DNA of 64,000 nucleotides from VAZQ01 sp035293945 (GCA_035293945.1 DATGLV010000037.1:186001-250000), one strand, 5' to 3'; counted from the first letter of the stretch, positions 16,949 through 27,395 are shown. Made by a program: numbers and translations. The notes: a model not told the origin generated them from the sequence alone.

Positions 16949-19411
16949 TCAATAGAGCCCATTGCCGGAGCGGATCGCCCGCTCCGCCTCCGGAGAGACC
17001 GCGGTCATTGGGCGGCCGTCGGTATCGACCACACCGACCACCGAGTAGGTGTCAGGCGGGGCGGTGCCGGGCTTGAAGGCCTCCAGGATAACCTGGTTGC
17101 GCGGGTCGCTGGGCGTGGCGCGCATGCCGGTCTTCACGTTGACGGGGACGAGCTTGATTCCAGGAGGCGGAGGGAACGGCACCGACGGCTTGTCGGCGAG
17201 CGCGACCTTCATGAAGTCGCGGAAGATCGGGGCCGCCAGCGCGCCGCCGGTGGCGCGGTCGGCGATATGGCGCGGCTTGTCGTAGCCCATGAACACGCCG
17301 ACCACGAGATCGGTCGAGAAGCCGATGAACCAGACGTCCTTTTCGTCGTTGGTGGTGCCGGTCTTGCCGGCGATGTGCTTGCCGAGCTCCTTGATGCCGG
17401 AGGCGGCCGCCGTGCCGCGGATCGGCACGCCTTCCATGATCGACGTGATCTGGTAGGCGGTCATGGGATCGATCACCCGCTCGCGGCGATCGATCAGGAT
17501 CGGCTCGTTCTGGTTCGCCCATTTGTCGGCGTCGCAGCCGCGGCATTCGCGCTGGTCATGCTTGTAGATGGTGTGGCCGTAGCGGTCCTGGATGCGGTCG
17601 ATCAAGGTCGGCTGCACCTTGCGGCCGCCATTGTCGATCATCGCATATGCCCCGACCATGCGCATGAGCGTGGTCTCGCCGGCTCCCAGCGAATAGGAGA
17701 GATAGGGCGGCAGGTTGTCATAGACGCCGAAGCGCTTGGCGTATTCACCGATCAACGGCATGCCGATGTCTTGCGCCAGCCGCACAGTCATCACATTGCG
17801 GGAATGCTCGATGCCGAAGCGTAGCGTCGAGGGACCATAGAAGTTCTGCTCGTAATTTTCCGGCCGCCAGATGCCGCTGCCGGTGTCCACCTCGAGCGGC
17901 GCGTCGAGCACGATGCTCGATGGCGTATAGCCGTTGTCGAGCGCGGCCGAATAGACGATCGGCTTGAACGAGGAGCCCGGCTGCCGCAGCGCCTGGGTCG
18001 CGCGGTTGAACTGGCTCTGGTCGTAGGAGAAGCCTCCCACCATGGCGAGCACGCGCCCCGTATTCGGATCCATGGCCATGATGGCGCCGGAGATTTCCGG
18101 AACCTGGCGCAGCCGCCACTGCCCCTCCTTGCCGGCGAGCGGCTCCACATAGACGACATCGCCGGGATTAAGCACCTGGCTCACCTTGGTGACATTCTTC
18201 ACGGAGGCGGATTTCGCCCACTTCACCGCTTCGAGCGGCACGATGCCGGTCTCGCGGTCCTTGAGCACCGCTCCGGCCGGATCGCGGCCCGGCTGCAGGC
18301 CCACGCGCGCCTGCTGGTCGCCGGAATCCAACACCACCGCGAGCCGCCAGGGCGCGACATCGTTCAGGGCACGGATATCGGCGAGCTTGGCGCCCCATTC
18401 GCCGGCCGCGAGGTTGAGCTTGGTGACGGGGCCGCGATAACCGGTCCCCTCGTCGAAGCGCACCAATCCGTCGGCCAGAGCCTTGCGCGCCACCACTTGC
18501 AGCTTGGGATCAAGCGTTGTGCGGACCGACAGCCCGCCCTCATAGAGCTTCTGCTCACCGTAATTGTCGGCGATGTAGCGGCGCACCTCCTCGGCGAAAT
18601 ACTCGGCCGAGAAGGTATGCGCTCCGGTCGGACGGGTCGTGACCGTCAGCGGCGCCTTCTTGGCCGCCTCCGCTTCCGCCTCGGTGATGTAGTGGTCCTC
18701 GGCCATGCGCCCGATCACATAATTGCGGCGCGCGACCGCCTCGTCGTGGTGGCGGAACGGATTGTAATTGTTGGGGCCCTTGGGCAGCGCCGCAAGATAA
18801 GCGGCTTCCGGAATGGTCAATTCGTGCACCGACTTGTCGAAATAGAGGAGCGAAGCCGCCGCCACCCCATAGGCCCCGACCCCGAGATAGATCTCATTGA
18901 GATAGAGCTCGAGGATCTTCTGCTTGGAGAAGGTGCGCTCGATCTTCATCGCCAGGAGCGCTTCGCGGACCTTGCGGCTGAGGCTCGCCTCGTTGGTGAG
19001 CAGGAAATTCTTGGCGACCTGCTGGGTGATGGTCGATGCCCCCTGCGGACGGCGGCCACTGCCATAGTTCTGGACGTAGAACACGACGGCGCGGAGGATC
19101 CCCTGAACGTCGATGCCATTGTGCTCGTAGAAGTTCTGGTCCTCGGCCGCCACGAAAGCGTTGGTGACCAGCTTCGGGATCGCCTGGATCGGCAGATAGA
19201 GTCGCCGCTCATGCGCATATTCGGCGAGCAGCGAGCCATCGGCGGCGTGCACGCGCGTCATCACCGGCGGTTCGTAGTTCTGCAGCTGCGAGTAGTCGGG
19301 CAGGTCCTTGGAATAATGCCACAACAGGCCCGCGACCGCAGAGACGCTCACCAGGAACACGATCGTTCCGGCGGTGAAGAGGAAACCGAGAAAGCGCAGC
19401 AACAGTCGCAT
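16949..19411 (-). CDS. mrcA: Penicillin-binding protein 1A (bifunctional transglycosylase/transpeptidase)
   Basis: This 820-residue class A PBP polymerises and cross-links peptidoglycan at the inner membrane. There is one N-terminal membrane anchor (LLLRFLGFLFTAGTIVFLVS...). The GT51 domain has catalytic Glu in AAEDQNFYEH and QGASTITQQVAKNF. The transpeptidase domain has SSFK with nucleophile S480, then a SRN motif and KTGTT at 683-687. Between the two is the long PBP1A-type linker/OB domain. The ATG at 19411 places the anchor at the very start; the frame is open upstream but that extension is Arg-rich and unlike the family. It lies between the amidase and prfB, a usual rhizobial order. Confidence 0.96.
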   Translation of the reverse strand: MRLLLRFLGFLFTAGTIVFLVSVSAVAGLLWHYSKDLPDYSQLQNYEPPVMTRVHAADGSLLAEYAHERRLYLPIQAIPKLVTNAFVAAEDQNFYEHNGIDVQGILRAVVFYVQNYGSGRRPQGASTITQQVAKNFLLTNEASLSRKVREALLAMKIERTFSKQKILELYLNEIYLGVGAYGVAAASLLYFDKSVHELTIPEAAYLAALPKGPNNYNPFRHHDEAVARRNYVIGRMAEDHYITEAEAEAAKKAPLTVTTRPTGAHTFSAEYFAEEVRRYIADNYGEQKLYEGGLSVRTTLDPKLQVVARKALADGLVRFDEGTGYRGPVTKLNLAAGEWGAKLADIRALNDVAPWRLAVVLDSGDQQARVGLQPGRDPAGAVLKDRETGIVPLEAVKWAKSASVKNVTKVSQVLNPGDVVYVEPLAGKEGQWRLRQVPEISGAIMAMDPNTGRVLAMVGGFSYDQSQFNRATQALRQPGSSFKPIVYSAALDNGYTPSSIVLDAPLEVDTGSGIWRPENYEQNFYGPSTLRFGIEHSRNVMTVRLAQDIGMPLIGEYAKRFGVYDNLPPYLSYSLGAGETTLMRMVGAYAMIDNGGRKVQPTLIDRIQDRYGHTIYKHDQRECRGCDADKWANQNEPILIDRRERVIDPMTAYQITSIMEGVPIRGTAAASGIKELGKHIAGKTGTTNDEKDVWFIGFSTDLVVGVFMGYDKPRHIADRATGGALAAPIFRDFMKVALADKPSVPFPPPPGIKLVPVNVKTGMRATPSDPRNQVILEAFKPGTAPPDTYSVVGVVDTDGRPMTAVSPEAERAIRSGNGLY

Positions 19412-19765
19412 CGCCGAAAATCCCAACCCCACTTGCGTCCCAGCCTGGTTCGCAGCCCAAGCTCTTGATCCCGAGCCAGCTCCTCTTGCTCGACGCCTTG
19501 GCGCCTCAGCGCTCCAGCCCTTGGACGCGGCCACGCCCGAGTTTAAAGAGAAGAGTGAAAATTTGGCAGGCCTTGGCGCGTGCCGCCAGCACTCAATTGT
19601 CACCTTGCGGCACTTACGACAGTTTATGGCAAGCCCCGCCGCCACTCTATCCGGCGCCCCCGATCCGCCTTGTGGCGGACCCCAATTACGGGCCCGCTCC
19701 GCGCTTAAGGCCTTCCTTTGGTCGCGCCGTTTTATGTTGAAACTGAGGCCATTAAGGGGCCCACC
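19412..19765. other. Intergenic region between PBP1a and amidase genes, ~350 bp
   Basis: No convincing ORF or RNA gene is seen. Since the amidase gene upstream is on the same strand, this stretch must hold either the PBP1a promoter or an untranslated leader. I could not identify clear promoter boxes. Confidence 0.4.
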
Positions 19766-20998
19766 TCAATTCTGGCCAGTCCCGCGCGCGAGCTTGGGAA
19801 GAAAATAGCGATCGATCGCCTGCACGATCGACTCGGTGGTGTGGTCGCGCCAGTCCGCCGACATGAGCGACTTCAGATCCTGCTTGTTCGACACATAACC
19901 GAGCTCGACCAGCACCGAGGGGATATCCGGCGCCTTGAGCACGCGAAAGCCGGCCGACTTGAGCGAATTCTTGTGCAGACGCGTCACCGTACGCATGGAG
20001 TCGAGCACCCCGCGCGCGAACTGCACCGAAAAAGTCTTGGTCTCGCGCTGAGCCAGATCGATGAGGATGTCGGCAACGTCATTCGGCTCGGAGGTAAGAT
20101 CGACGCCGGCAATGACGTCGGCCCGGTTCTCGGTCTCGGCAAGTCGCGCGGCCTCGGCATCCGAGGCCGTCTCCGATAATGTGTAAACGGTCGCACCCTG
20201 CGCATCCCCCTCGTTTCTCGGCAGTGCATCGGCGTGGATGGAGATGAACAGCGAGGCCTGCTGCGCCCGGGCGAAGGCCACGCGGTCGGCGAGCGCCACG
20301 AATGTGTCGTCCGTGCGCGTCATCATCACGCGGTATTTGCCTGACTTCTCCAGCTTGTCGCGCAGCATGAGCGCGAAATCGAGCACGATGGTCTTCTCCA
20401 TCTCCCCGCTCGATGCCTTGGTGCCGTTGTCGATGCCCCCATGGCCGGGGTCGAGCACGATCACCGGGCGGGCATCGCCGCGCGCCGGCGGCGTTGCGGG
20501 AGGGGGCTGCTCGCGGACGCGGTTTTCCAGCGCAATGGTGCGCATGAAGGTGTCGCGGTCGACCGCCGAGAGATCGAGCACCAACCGCGCCGGCTGGTCA
20601 TTGCCGGCATCGAGCACGAAGGACTTGTCGATTCGCGCCGGCCGCGTGAGATCGATCACGACGCGCGAACCGCCGGTCATCATGAGCCCGTAGCGGAATG
20701 CCTTGATGAGTCCGCGGCCCTCCTCCCCGGCCTTGGCCGGAAACCGGAACAGGACCTGCGGCAGGTCGATGACCACCCGATAGGGGTTGGCAAGCGCAAA
20801 AGCGTGCAGGTCGACCTTCTGGCTGAAGTCGATCACCATACGGGTCTGGGCTTCGTCGCCGGCGAGTCGCACATCGCTCGCGACCGGATAGCCGGCAAAT
20901 TGGTCCGTCTGTCCCGCGCTCATGTCGATCGCGCGCGCCGGCCCGGTCGGGGCGAGCAAAACCAGCGCTAGAGTCACACTCACCGCACGGACAGACAT
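19766..20998 (-). CDS. N-acetylmuramoyl-L-alanine amidase, AmiC-type (AMIN + Amidase_3)
   Basis: This periplasmic zinc amidase cleaves the amide bond between MurNAc and the stem peptide during cell separation. Starting at ATG 20998 gives 410 residues with a signal peptide (MSVRAVSVTLALVLLAPTGPARA). The AMIN targeting domain covers ~residues 35-150. The Amidase_3 domain begins at VIVLDPGHGGIDNGT with the first zinc-binding His, followed by a Glu in EMEKTIVLDFAL, the second His region SLFISIHADALP and a C-terminal VLVELGYVSNKQD with the catalytic Glu. An ATG eight codons upstream (21022) is also possible. The gene is divergent from rne and upstream of PBP1a. Confidence 0.93.
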   Translation of the reverse strand: MSVRAVSVTLALVLLAPTGPARAIDMSAGQTDQFAGYPVASDVRLAGDEAQTRMVIDFSQKVDLHAFALANPYRVVIDLPQVLFRFPAKAGEEGRGLIKAFRYGLMMTGGSRVVIDLTRPARIDKSFVLDAGNDQPARLVLDLSAVDRDTFMRTIALENRVREQPPPATPPARGDARPVIVLDPGHGGIDNGTKASSGEMEKTIVLDFALMLRDKLEKSGKYRVMMTRTDDTFVALADRVAFARAQQASLFISIHADALPRNEGDAQGATVYTLSETASDAEAARLAETENRADVIAGVDLTSEPNDVADILIDLAQRETKTFSVQFARGVLDSMRTVTRLHKNSLKSAGFRVLKAPDIPSVLVELGYVSNKQDLKSLMSADWRDHTTESIVQAIDRYFLPKLARGTGQN

Positions 20999-21022
20999 CG
21001 ATTCAGCGATCCCCTCCGGCAT

Positions 21023-21933
21023 CGGCTCAGCCCATTATGGCGGGCATGGTTAACTGCCGCTTAAGCGCGGCCTGGGCTGACTTTATATGCTCCCGCTTCA
21101 CGTCCGTGTCATCGGCACCTCGCGGAGGGGCGGCGACCTCGCCCAGTTTGGGCGAACTCTGTTCTAATCCGCTGTAATGATTATATTTGGCGTGTACCAG
21201 CGGTACCGACCCTTCCTTGGGTCTCGCGCCTGGCAAGGTTAGGTTCCCCACGGGGGAAAACGCCTTTGCGTCGTCGTTGCGGTGCTTGCCAAGGGCCGGA
21301 TGCGGCCGTAAGAAGGGTTTGCCGACGGTTAAAAGTCCCGGTTGTGCCGCGTTTGGGCATCCCGGCAAACGCTCAGGGTTCGCTCTCCGACAGATTTCGG
21401 GAGGAAGCTTGAGCGGCGGAAGCAAACCGCGGGTGCCGCATACGGCGGCACCGCGGAGCGCGATCAAAGCCGATGTCCTTGTAGAGCACGGTCGGTATCG
21501 CTCAGAGCGGGTGCCTCGCGGGCGCTCCCCTGGGCGATGCGGTGGCCGCTCAGGCGATGGCTTGCGACTCGCTCGCAGGTTTGAGCTGCCCGACAGCCGT
21601 CGGAGGAGAGAAACTACGGTGGCGCCTTTGCGCGTCGCCGCAACTGCCACGGGCCGAAGGTCATGCCACGACACATTCTGCTGCGAAGGGGCTGCGTGCG
21701 ACCGCTCGTCGCAAGCTTGGCCGCTTCCAGCATGATCGCGTCGCGGGGCGAAGACATGAGCCGCGCCGGTGCATTCCGCGCCACGCCGGCCAAGCGCGAT
21801 CGACAGCTTTCGCGCGCCCCCGAGGCCCTTTCATTCAACCGCAATCAGGCCGCTTTCGGGTCGCGCCGTTCGGTCTCGCCCGCGAGGCGAGAACGCACGG
21901 CTGCGTGCCGGCGCGCCATCACGAGATTAGTCA
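21023..21933 (+). promoter_or_regulatory. Long non-coding stretch upstream of rne (probable structured leader)
   Basis: About 910 bp separate the divergent amidase gene from rne. The only long frames (for example 21187-21735 on the plus strand) have composition and residues unlike real proteins here, with many Arg, Gly and Cys and no motif. The sequence contains many GC-rich self-complementary stretches. RNase E in other bacteria autoregulates through a long 5' leader, so this stretch probably holds the promoter and such a leader. The specific structure was not resolved. Confidence 0.5.
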
Positions 21934-24900
21934 ATGCCCAACAAAATGCTGGTCGATGCGACCCACCCGGAGGAGACCCGGGTGGTCGTTCTGCGTGGCA
22001 ACCGCGTCGAAGAGTTCGACTTCGAGTCCGCCAATCGTAAACAACTTCGCGGCAACATCTATCTGGCCAAGGTGACGCGCGTCGAGCCGTCGCTGCAGGC
22101 GGCCTTCGTCGACTACGGCGGCAATCGCCACGGCTTCCTCGCCTTCGGCGAAATTCATCCCGACTATTATCAAATCCCGGTCGCCGACCGGCAGGCCCTG
22201 ATCGATGAGGAAGAGCGCGCCGCTCGCGCCGCCGAGGCCGAGGCCGATAATCGCGCCGGACGCCGCCATCGGGAGAGCCGGCGTTCGCACGACCATATCA
22301 AGAGCGACGTGATCGAGCCCGAGCGCGAGCATAACGCGGCCGGGGATGCGGACTTTGCCGCCGAAACCGGCGCAATGGCGGCCGCATCGGAAATCATGGC
22401 CCCGGCAGCCGAGGAGGTCGGCACAGCGCCCGCAGAGGCGGAGCCCGACATTTCGACTTCAGGCATTTCGTCGACGGCAGGCATTTCGACGGCAGGCGCG
22501 TATTCCCACGCCCCGGCCGAGGATGGCTGGCAGGCGGAAAGCACAACGCTTGGCGAACGCGAAGCAACGCCTGCGGGCGAGCCGGCCAGCAGCAATGCCG
22601 GCGGGCAGCCCGAGCCGGCCGAATCGCCCATTATGGCCGCCGAGGCAGACGCAGAAGCCGCTGCGGAACCTGCCCTTACCGGCGATGAGCACCATGCGGA
22701 GGCGGGCGAAGGCGTCGGCGAAAACCCGGCGCCTGCTCGCGATCAGGAAACCGCCGACCACAACGTCACCGAGAACATCACCGAGATCGGCGCTCCTGTG
22801 GGCGAGGAGGAGGTCGTTGAATCGGTCGGCGGCGCCGATGCGATGGAGGAAGTGCCCGAGCGCATGCCGCGCATGCGCCGACAATACAAAATTCAAGAGG
22901 TGATCAAGCGCCGTCAGGTGATGCTGGTGCAGGTGGTCAAGGAGGAGCGCGGCACCAAGGGCGCGGCTCTCACCACTTATCTCTCGCTCGCCGGTCGCTA
23001 TTCGGTGCTGATGCCCAACACCGCGCGCGGCGGCGGCATCAGCCGCAAGATCACCGATTCAGTCGACCGCAAGAGGCTCAAGGAGGTCGCGCAGGAACTG
23101 GAGGTTCCCGAGGGCATGGGCGTCATCCTGCGCACCGCCGGCGCGAGTCGCACCAAGACCGAGATCAAGCGCGATTTCGAATATCTCTTGCGCCTGTGGG
23201 AGACGGTGCGCGACTTGACCCTCAAATCCACCGCCCCGACGCTGGTCTACGAGGAAGGCTCGCTGGTCAAGCGCTCGATCCGCGATCTCTACAACAAGGA
23301 CATCGACGAGATTCTGGTTGCGGGCGCGGATGCCTACCGCGAAGCACGCGATTTCATGCGCATGCTGATGCCGAGCCACACCAAGAACGTGAAGCCCTAC
23401 AACGACAATGTGCCGATCTTCGGCCGCTTCGGCATCGAGAGCCAGCTCGACGCCATGTTCCAGCCGGTGGTGCAGCTGCGCTCAGGCGGCTACATCGTGC
23501 TCAATCAGGCGGAAGCCCTGGTGGCGATCGACGTCAATTCGGGGCGCGCCACCCGCGAGCATCACATCGAGGATACCGCGCTCAAGACCAATCTCGAGGC
23601 ATCCGACGAAATCGCCCGGCAGCTGCGCTTGCGCGACCTCGCCGGCCTCATCGTCATCGACTACATCGACATGGACGAGAAGCGCAACAACCGCACGGTG
23701 GAGCGGCGGTTGAAGGAGGCGCTCAAGCACGACCGCGCGCGCATTCAGGTCGGGCATATCTCGCATTTCGGCCTCCTGGAGATGTCGCGCCAGCGCATCC
23801 GCTCGAGCGTGCTGGAGAGCTCGACCGAGAAATGCCCGCATTGCGGCGGCACCGGCCACGTGCGCTCCGTCTCCTCGGTTGCCCTGCAGCTGTTGCGCGC
23901 GATCGAGGAAATGATGCTGAAGGGCGCGACCCACAACCTGATTGTTCGCACCCGCAGCGACACCGCGCTCTACCTCCTCAATCACAAGCGCGCGCACCTG
24001 CGCGAGCTTGAGGAGCGATTCCAGCTCACCATCACGGTCAATTCCGATGCGACTGTCGCCGGCCAGGTATCCTATGTGATCGAGAAGGGCGAGCAGGTGC
24101 ACTCGATCGAGCAGGCCAAGGCGCTATCCGCGGTGCGGCCGACCAGCGTCGCTCCGCTCGCCGAGGAGGATGAGGAAGCGCTCGAGGAAACCGACGAGCT
24201 CGAGGCCGGCGGCGCCGAGGCAGAGAGCGGCGAGACCGAAGAAGGTGCCGAGGAAGTGCTCGATGGCATCGCCGAGGCCGGGCACGGCGAAGGCGAACGC
24301 ACGGGCCGCAAACGCAGGCGCCGGCGGCGGGGTCGGCGTGGCGGCGGCGGTGACACGCGCGAGAGCGAAGCACCCGTCAGCGAACGTGGCGGCGAGGTCG
24401 GCGGCCTCCTCGCGGCCGAGGAAGAAGAGCCCGTGGGTGAGGCAGATGCCGAAGCCGAGGGCGAGTTGAGCACCGCAGAAGCGGCCACGAGCGAAAGCCA
24501 CGGCGAGGGCGAGCGACGCCGGCGACGGCGCGGACGCCGTGGCGGCCGGCGCAATCGCCATGGTCGCGAGGTTGACGGCCACGAAGCGATCGGCCGCGAA
24601 AGCGATGGCGCCATGTCCTCACCAGATTCGTCCGGCGCTTTTGCCGAGACGGCGCAGCCCGAAGAGGCTCACGAGCCAGAGCCGGAGGACAGAGAACCGG
24701 CTCAAGCTGCCGACGTGACGGCGGATAGAGTGGACGCGTCGCATCCGGCCGAAGCCGAACACGCAACCGAACCGGCGCCCACCCCACACGCGCCCGCACC
24801 GGCCCCGCGTCGCGGGTCCACAGTGCGCGAGCCCGCACCGACGAGCTTTCATTTCGGCGAAGCGCAGCCTGCCCCGCTCCCTCACCCCGAGCCGGTCGCG

Positions 24901-25011
24901 CCGGTACATGTCGAGCCGACACCGGTGGTGACCGAGAGCCCGGCCGAAAGCGAAGAAACAAGTCGTCCGCGCCGCGGCTGGTGGAGCAAACGCATCCTGG
25001 GCAAGGGCTGA
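21934..25011 (+). CDS. rne: Ribonuclease E
   Basis: This 1025-residue endoribonuclease is the degradosome scaffold that processes rRNA and tRNA and initiates mRNA decay. The N-terminal S1 domain (GNIYLAKVTRVEPSLQAAF) is split by a ~200-residue acidic Ala/Glu-rich insertion (about residues 95-310) and resumes at VMLVQVVKEERGTKGAAL. The catalytic DNase-I-like domain has D533 in VAIDVNSGRAT and the second Asp in IVIDYIDMD. The Zn-link CPHCGGTGH has C634 and C637. The C-terminal ~330 residues are disordered and acidic, with two Arg-rich RNA-binding patches near residues 790-810 and 857-876. The layout matches alphaproteobacterial RNase E. Confidence 0.97.
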   Translation: MPNKMLVDATHPEETRVVVLRGNRVEEFDFESANRKQLRGNIYLAKVTRVEPSLQAAFVDYGGNRHGFLAFGEIHPDYYQIPVADRQALIDEEERAARAAEAEADNRAGRRHRESRRSHDHIKSDVIEPEREHNAAGDADFAAETGAMAAASEIMAPAAEEVGTAPAEAEPDISTSGISSTAGISTAGAYSHAPAEDGWQAESTTLGEREATPAGEPASSNAGGQPEPAESPIMAAEADAEAAAEPALTGDEHHAEAGEGVGENPAPARDQETADHNVTENITEIGAPVGEEEVVESVGGADAMEEVPERMPRMRRQYKIQEVIKRRQVMLVQVVKEERGTKGAALTTYLSLAGRYSVLMPNTARGGGISRKITDSVDRKRLKEVAQELEVPEGMGVILRTAGASRTKTEIKRDFEYLLRLWETVRDLTLKSTAPTLVYEEGSLVKRSIRDLYNKDIDEILVAGADAYREARDFMRMLMPSHTKNVKPYNDNVPIFGRFGIESQLDAMFQPVVQLRSGGYIVLNQAEALVAIDVNSGRATREHHIEDTALKTNLEASDEIARQLRLRDLAGLIVIDYIDMDEKRNNRTVERRLKEALKHDRARIQVGHISHFGLLEMSRQRIRSSVLESSTEKCPHCGGTGHVRSVSSVALQLLRAIEEMMLKGATHNLIVRTRSDTALYLLNHKRAHLRELEERFQLTITVNSDATVAGQVSYVIEKGEQVHSIEQAKALSAVRPTSVAPLAEEDEEALEETDELEAGGAEAESGETEEGAEEVLDGIAEAGHGEGERTGRKRRRRRRGRRGGGGDTRESEAPVSERGGEVGGLLAAEEEEPVGEADAEAEGELSTAEAATSESHGEGERRRRRRGRRGGRRNRHGREVDGHEAIGRESDGAMSSPDSSGAFAETAQPEEAHEPEPEDREPAQAADVTADRVDASHPAEAEHATEPAPTPHAPAPAPRRGSTVREPAPTSFHFGEAQPAPLPHPEPVAPVHVEPTPVVTESPAESEETSRPRRGWWSKRILGKG

Positions 25012-25103
25012 CAACGGCGCCTCTTCTTGCCGCGGGAGCAACGGCCTATGCTTGTGATTAAGGCGCGGAGCTCGCGCGGCAAGCTTCGGACATTGGCAAG
25101 GCG

Positions 25104-27167
25104 ATGAAGAGCGGGTGGGTTGAGCGTGACGCACAGGCGATCCTCGATCGCTATGCGCAACTTGGATTCTCATCCGATCTCGCCTTGTGCATCTATGCGA
25201 CGCGACTCTTGGGCCGCGAGCCCAAGCTTGTCCTGCACGGCGGCGGCAATACGTCCGTCAAGACGAAGATGCGCGATCTTCTCGACGAGGAGGTCGAGGT
25301 CCTGTGCGTCAAGGGCTCGGGCGGCGACATGGCGGTCATCGAGCCGGCCGGCTTGCCGGCAGTACGGCTCGAGCGCCTGCGCAGGCTGCGCGCGCGCGCA
25401 TCCCTCGGCGATGAGGACATGGTGCGCGTCCAGCGCGAGAACCTGCTCGACCCTGCGGCACCCAATCCCTCGGTGGAGACACTGCTGCACGCCTTTCTGC
25501 CGCATAAATTCGTCAACCACACCCATTCGACCGCGGTGCTGAGCCTCGTCGACCAGCCCGACGGCCAGACCTTGTGCGCCGAGGTCTACGGTCGGCGGAT
25601 GGGCATTGTTCCCTATGTCATGCCGGGCTTTGCGCTCGCCAAGCTCGCGGCGGAAATCTACGAATCGGCGCGCGATGTCGAAGGGCTGATCCTGCACAAG
25701 CATGGCATCTTCACTTTCGCCGAAACCGCGGAAGCCGCCTACACGCGCATGATCAAAATGGTCACGCTCGCCGAGGAGCGGCTCGCCCGCGACCGGCGCG
25801 CCGTGTTCCAGAGCAACGCCGTGTTGCCGCAGCAGGTGGCGCCGCTCGCCGCGGTCGCCCCGATCGTGCGCGGCGCCTGCAGCGCCCGCGAAGAACGTGC
25901 CGAGGGGGCATGGCGGCGGCTCATTCTCGATTTCCGCAATTCGCCGGCCGTCCTCAATTTCGTCAACGGCGCCGAGCTTGCCCGTTACGCCCAGGCCGGC
26001 GTCGCCACGCCCGACCACACCATCCGCACCAAGAACTGGCCGCTCTTGTTGGGCGCGCCGGAGGACGGCAAGCTCGATGCCTTCAGGCGCTCGACCCAGA
26101 AGTCGGTGCTCGGCTTCACAGAACGCTACAAGGACTACTTCACGCGCAACAACACCCGCGTTGGATCGATCAAGCGCATGCTTGATCCGATGCCGCGCGT
26201 CGCGCTGTTGCCGGGCCTCGGCCTGTTCGGCCTCGGCCGCAGCAAGAAGGACGCCAGGGTCGCGGCCGATATCGCCGAAGCCGCAATCGCGACCATCACG
26301 GATGCCGAAGCGATCGGCCGTTTCGAGTCGATCACGGAAGCCGACATGTTCGACATGGAATATTGGTCGCTCGAGCAGGCAAAGCTCGGCACGGCTGAAG
26401 AAAAGCCGCTCGCCGGCCAGGTGGCGGTGATCACCGGCGCCGGTGGCGTCATCGGCGCCGCCACGGCGCGCGGCTTCGCCAACGCTGGCGCCGAGGTCGC
26501 GTTGCTCGATCTGGATGAAGGGGCGGTTCAGGCCAAGGCCAAATCGATCGGCGGCAACGCGCTGGCGCTACGCTGCGACGTCACCGAGGCCACATCGGTG
26601 CGCGCAGCCTTCGACCGCGTGGTCGAAACCTTCGGCGGTGTCGATATCGCGATCTCCAACGCCGGCGCAGCCTGGCAGGGCCGCATCGGCGAGGTCGAGG
26701 AGGAGGTGCTGCGCAAGAGCTTCGAGCTCAATTTCTACGGCCACCAACGGGTCGCGCAGGCGGCCGTCAAGGTGATGCTGGCGCAGGGTACGGGCGGGTG
26801 CCTGTTGTTCAATGTCTCCAAGCAGGCGGTCAATCCTGGGCTCAATTTCGGCCCCTACGGCCTGCCCAAGGCGGCGACGCTCTTTCTTGTCCGCCAATAC
26901 GCGCTCGACTATGGGGCGGACGGCATCCGTTCCAATGCCGTCAATGCCGACCGTGTCCGCTCCGGTCTCCTGACCGACGAGATGATTGCTCAGCGCTCGA
27001 GCGCGCGCGGGCTCACCGAGAAAGACTATATGAGCGGCAACCTGCTCGGCCGCGAGGTCACCGCCGAGGACGTGGCGCAGGCCTTCCTCGCGCAGGCGCT
27101 TGCGCTCAAGACCACCGCCGATGTCATGACGGTCGACGGCGGCAATATCGCGGCGGCGCTGCGGTGA
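25104..27167 (+). CDS. Bifunctional class II aldolase / short-chain dehydrogenase
   Basis: This 687-residue fusion has an N-terminal class II aldolase/adducin domain (~residues 1-390) with metal-binding histidines in NHTHSTAVLSL and LHKHGIFTF, and a C-terminal SDR domain (~430-687) with the NAD(P) motif VITGAGGVIGAATARG near residue 441 and active-site Y585/K589 in YGLPK. Such fusions, often named RhaD-type, oxidise and cleave sugar phosphates or deoxysugar intermediates (for example in non-phosphorylated rhamnose or fucose routes). No other sugar gene is adjacent, so the substrate is unknown. It lies 92 nt after rne on the same strand. Confidence 0.93.
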   Translation: MKSGWVERDAQAILDRYAQLGFSSDLALCIYATRLLGREPKLVLHGGGNTSVKTKMRDLLDEEVEVLCVKGSGGDMAVIEPAGLPAVRLERLRRLRARASLGDEDMVRVQRENLLDPAAPNPSVETLLHAFLPHKFVNHTHSTAVLSLVDQPDGQTLCAEVYGRRMGIVPYVMPGFALAKLAAEIYESARDVEGLILHKHGIFTFAETAEAAYTRMIKMVTLAEERLARDRRAVFQSNAVLPQQVAPLAAVAPIVRGACSAREERAEGAWRRLILDFRNSPAVLNFVNGAELARYAQAGVATPDHTIRTKNWPLLLGAPEDGKLDAFRRSTQKSVLGFTERYKDYFTRNNTRVGSIKRMLDPMPRVALLPGLGLFGLGRSKKDARVAADIAEAAIATITDAEAIGRFESITEADMFDMEYWSLEQAKLGTAEEKPLAGQVAVITGAGGVIGAATARGFANAGAEVALLDLDEGAVQAKAKSIGGNALALRCDVTEATSVRAAFDRVVETFGGVDIAISNAGAAWQGRIGEVEEEVLRKSFELNFYGHQRVAQAAVKVMLAQGTGGCLLFNVSKQAVNPGLNFGPYGLPKAATLFLVRQYALDYGADGIRSNAVNADRVRSGLLTDEMIAQRSSARGLTEKDYMSGNLLGREVTAEDVAQAFLAQALALKTTADVMTVDGGNIAAALR

Positions 27168-27395
27168 GAGACGCCGCTTCACGGCGAAACTAAACCCGCG
27201 GCCGCAGCCGCCGCCTCTGCGACCGGCATCGACACCTTGGGCGCCCTCGCCTCGCCTACGTGCGGCAAGCGGGCCTTCGCGACCCATTTCCCGGCTGCCG
27301 TACGGCGCGCCGGCCGGATTTTCGTGGCTTCTTCGGGTCACTGCGGCAGGGGGGCCGCACCTGAAATGTCCGGCTTGCCATGGCTTGAAAATCGT

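Noticed and set aside
21187..21735. 182-codon ORF in the rne leader
   Set aside because: It has no motif, an erratic composition and no ribosome site; more likely leader RNA.
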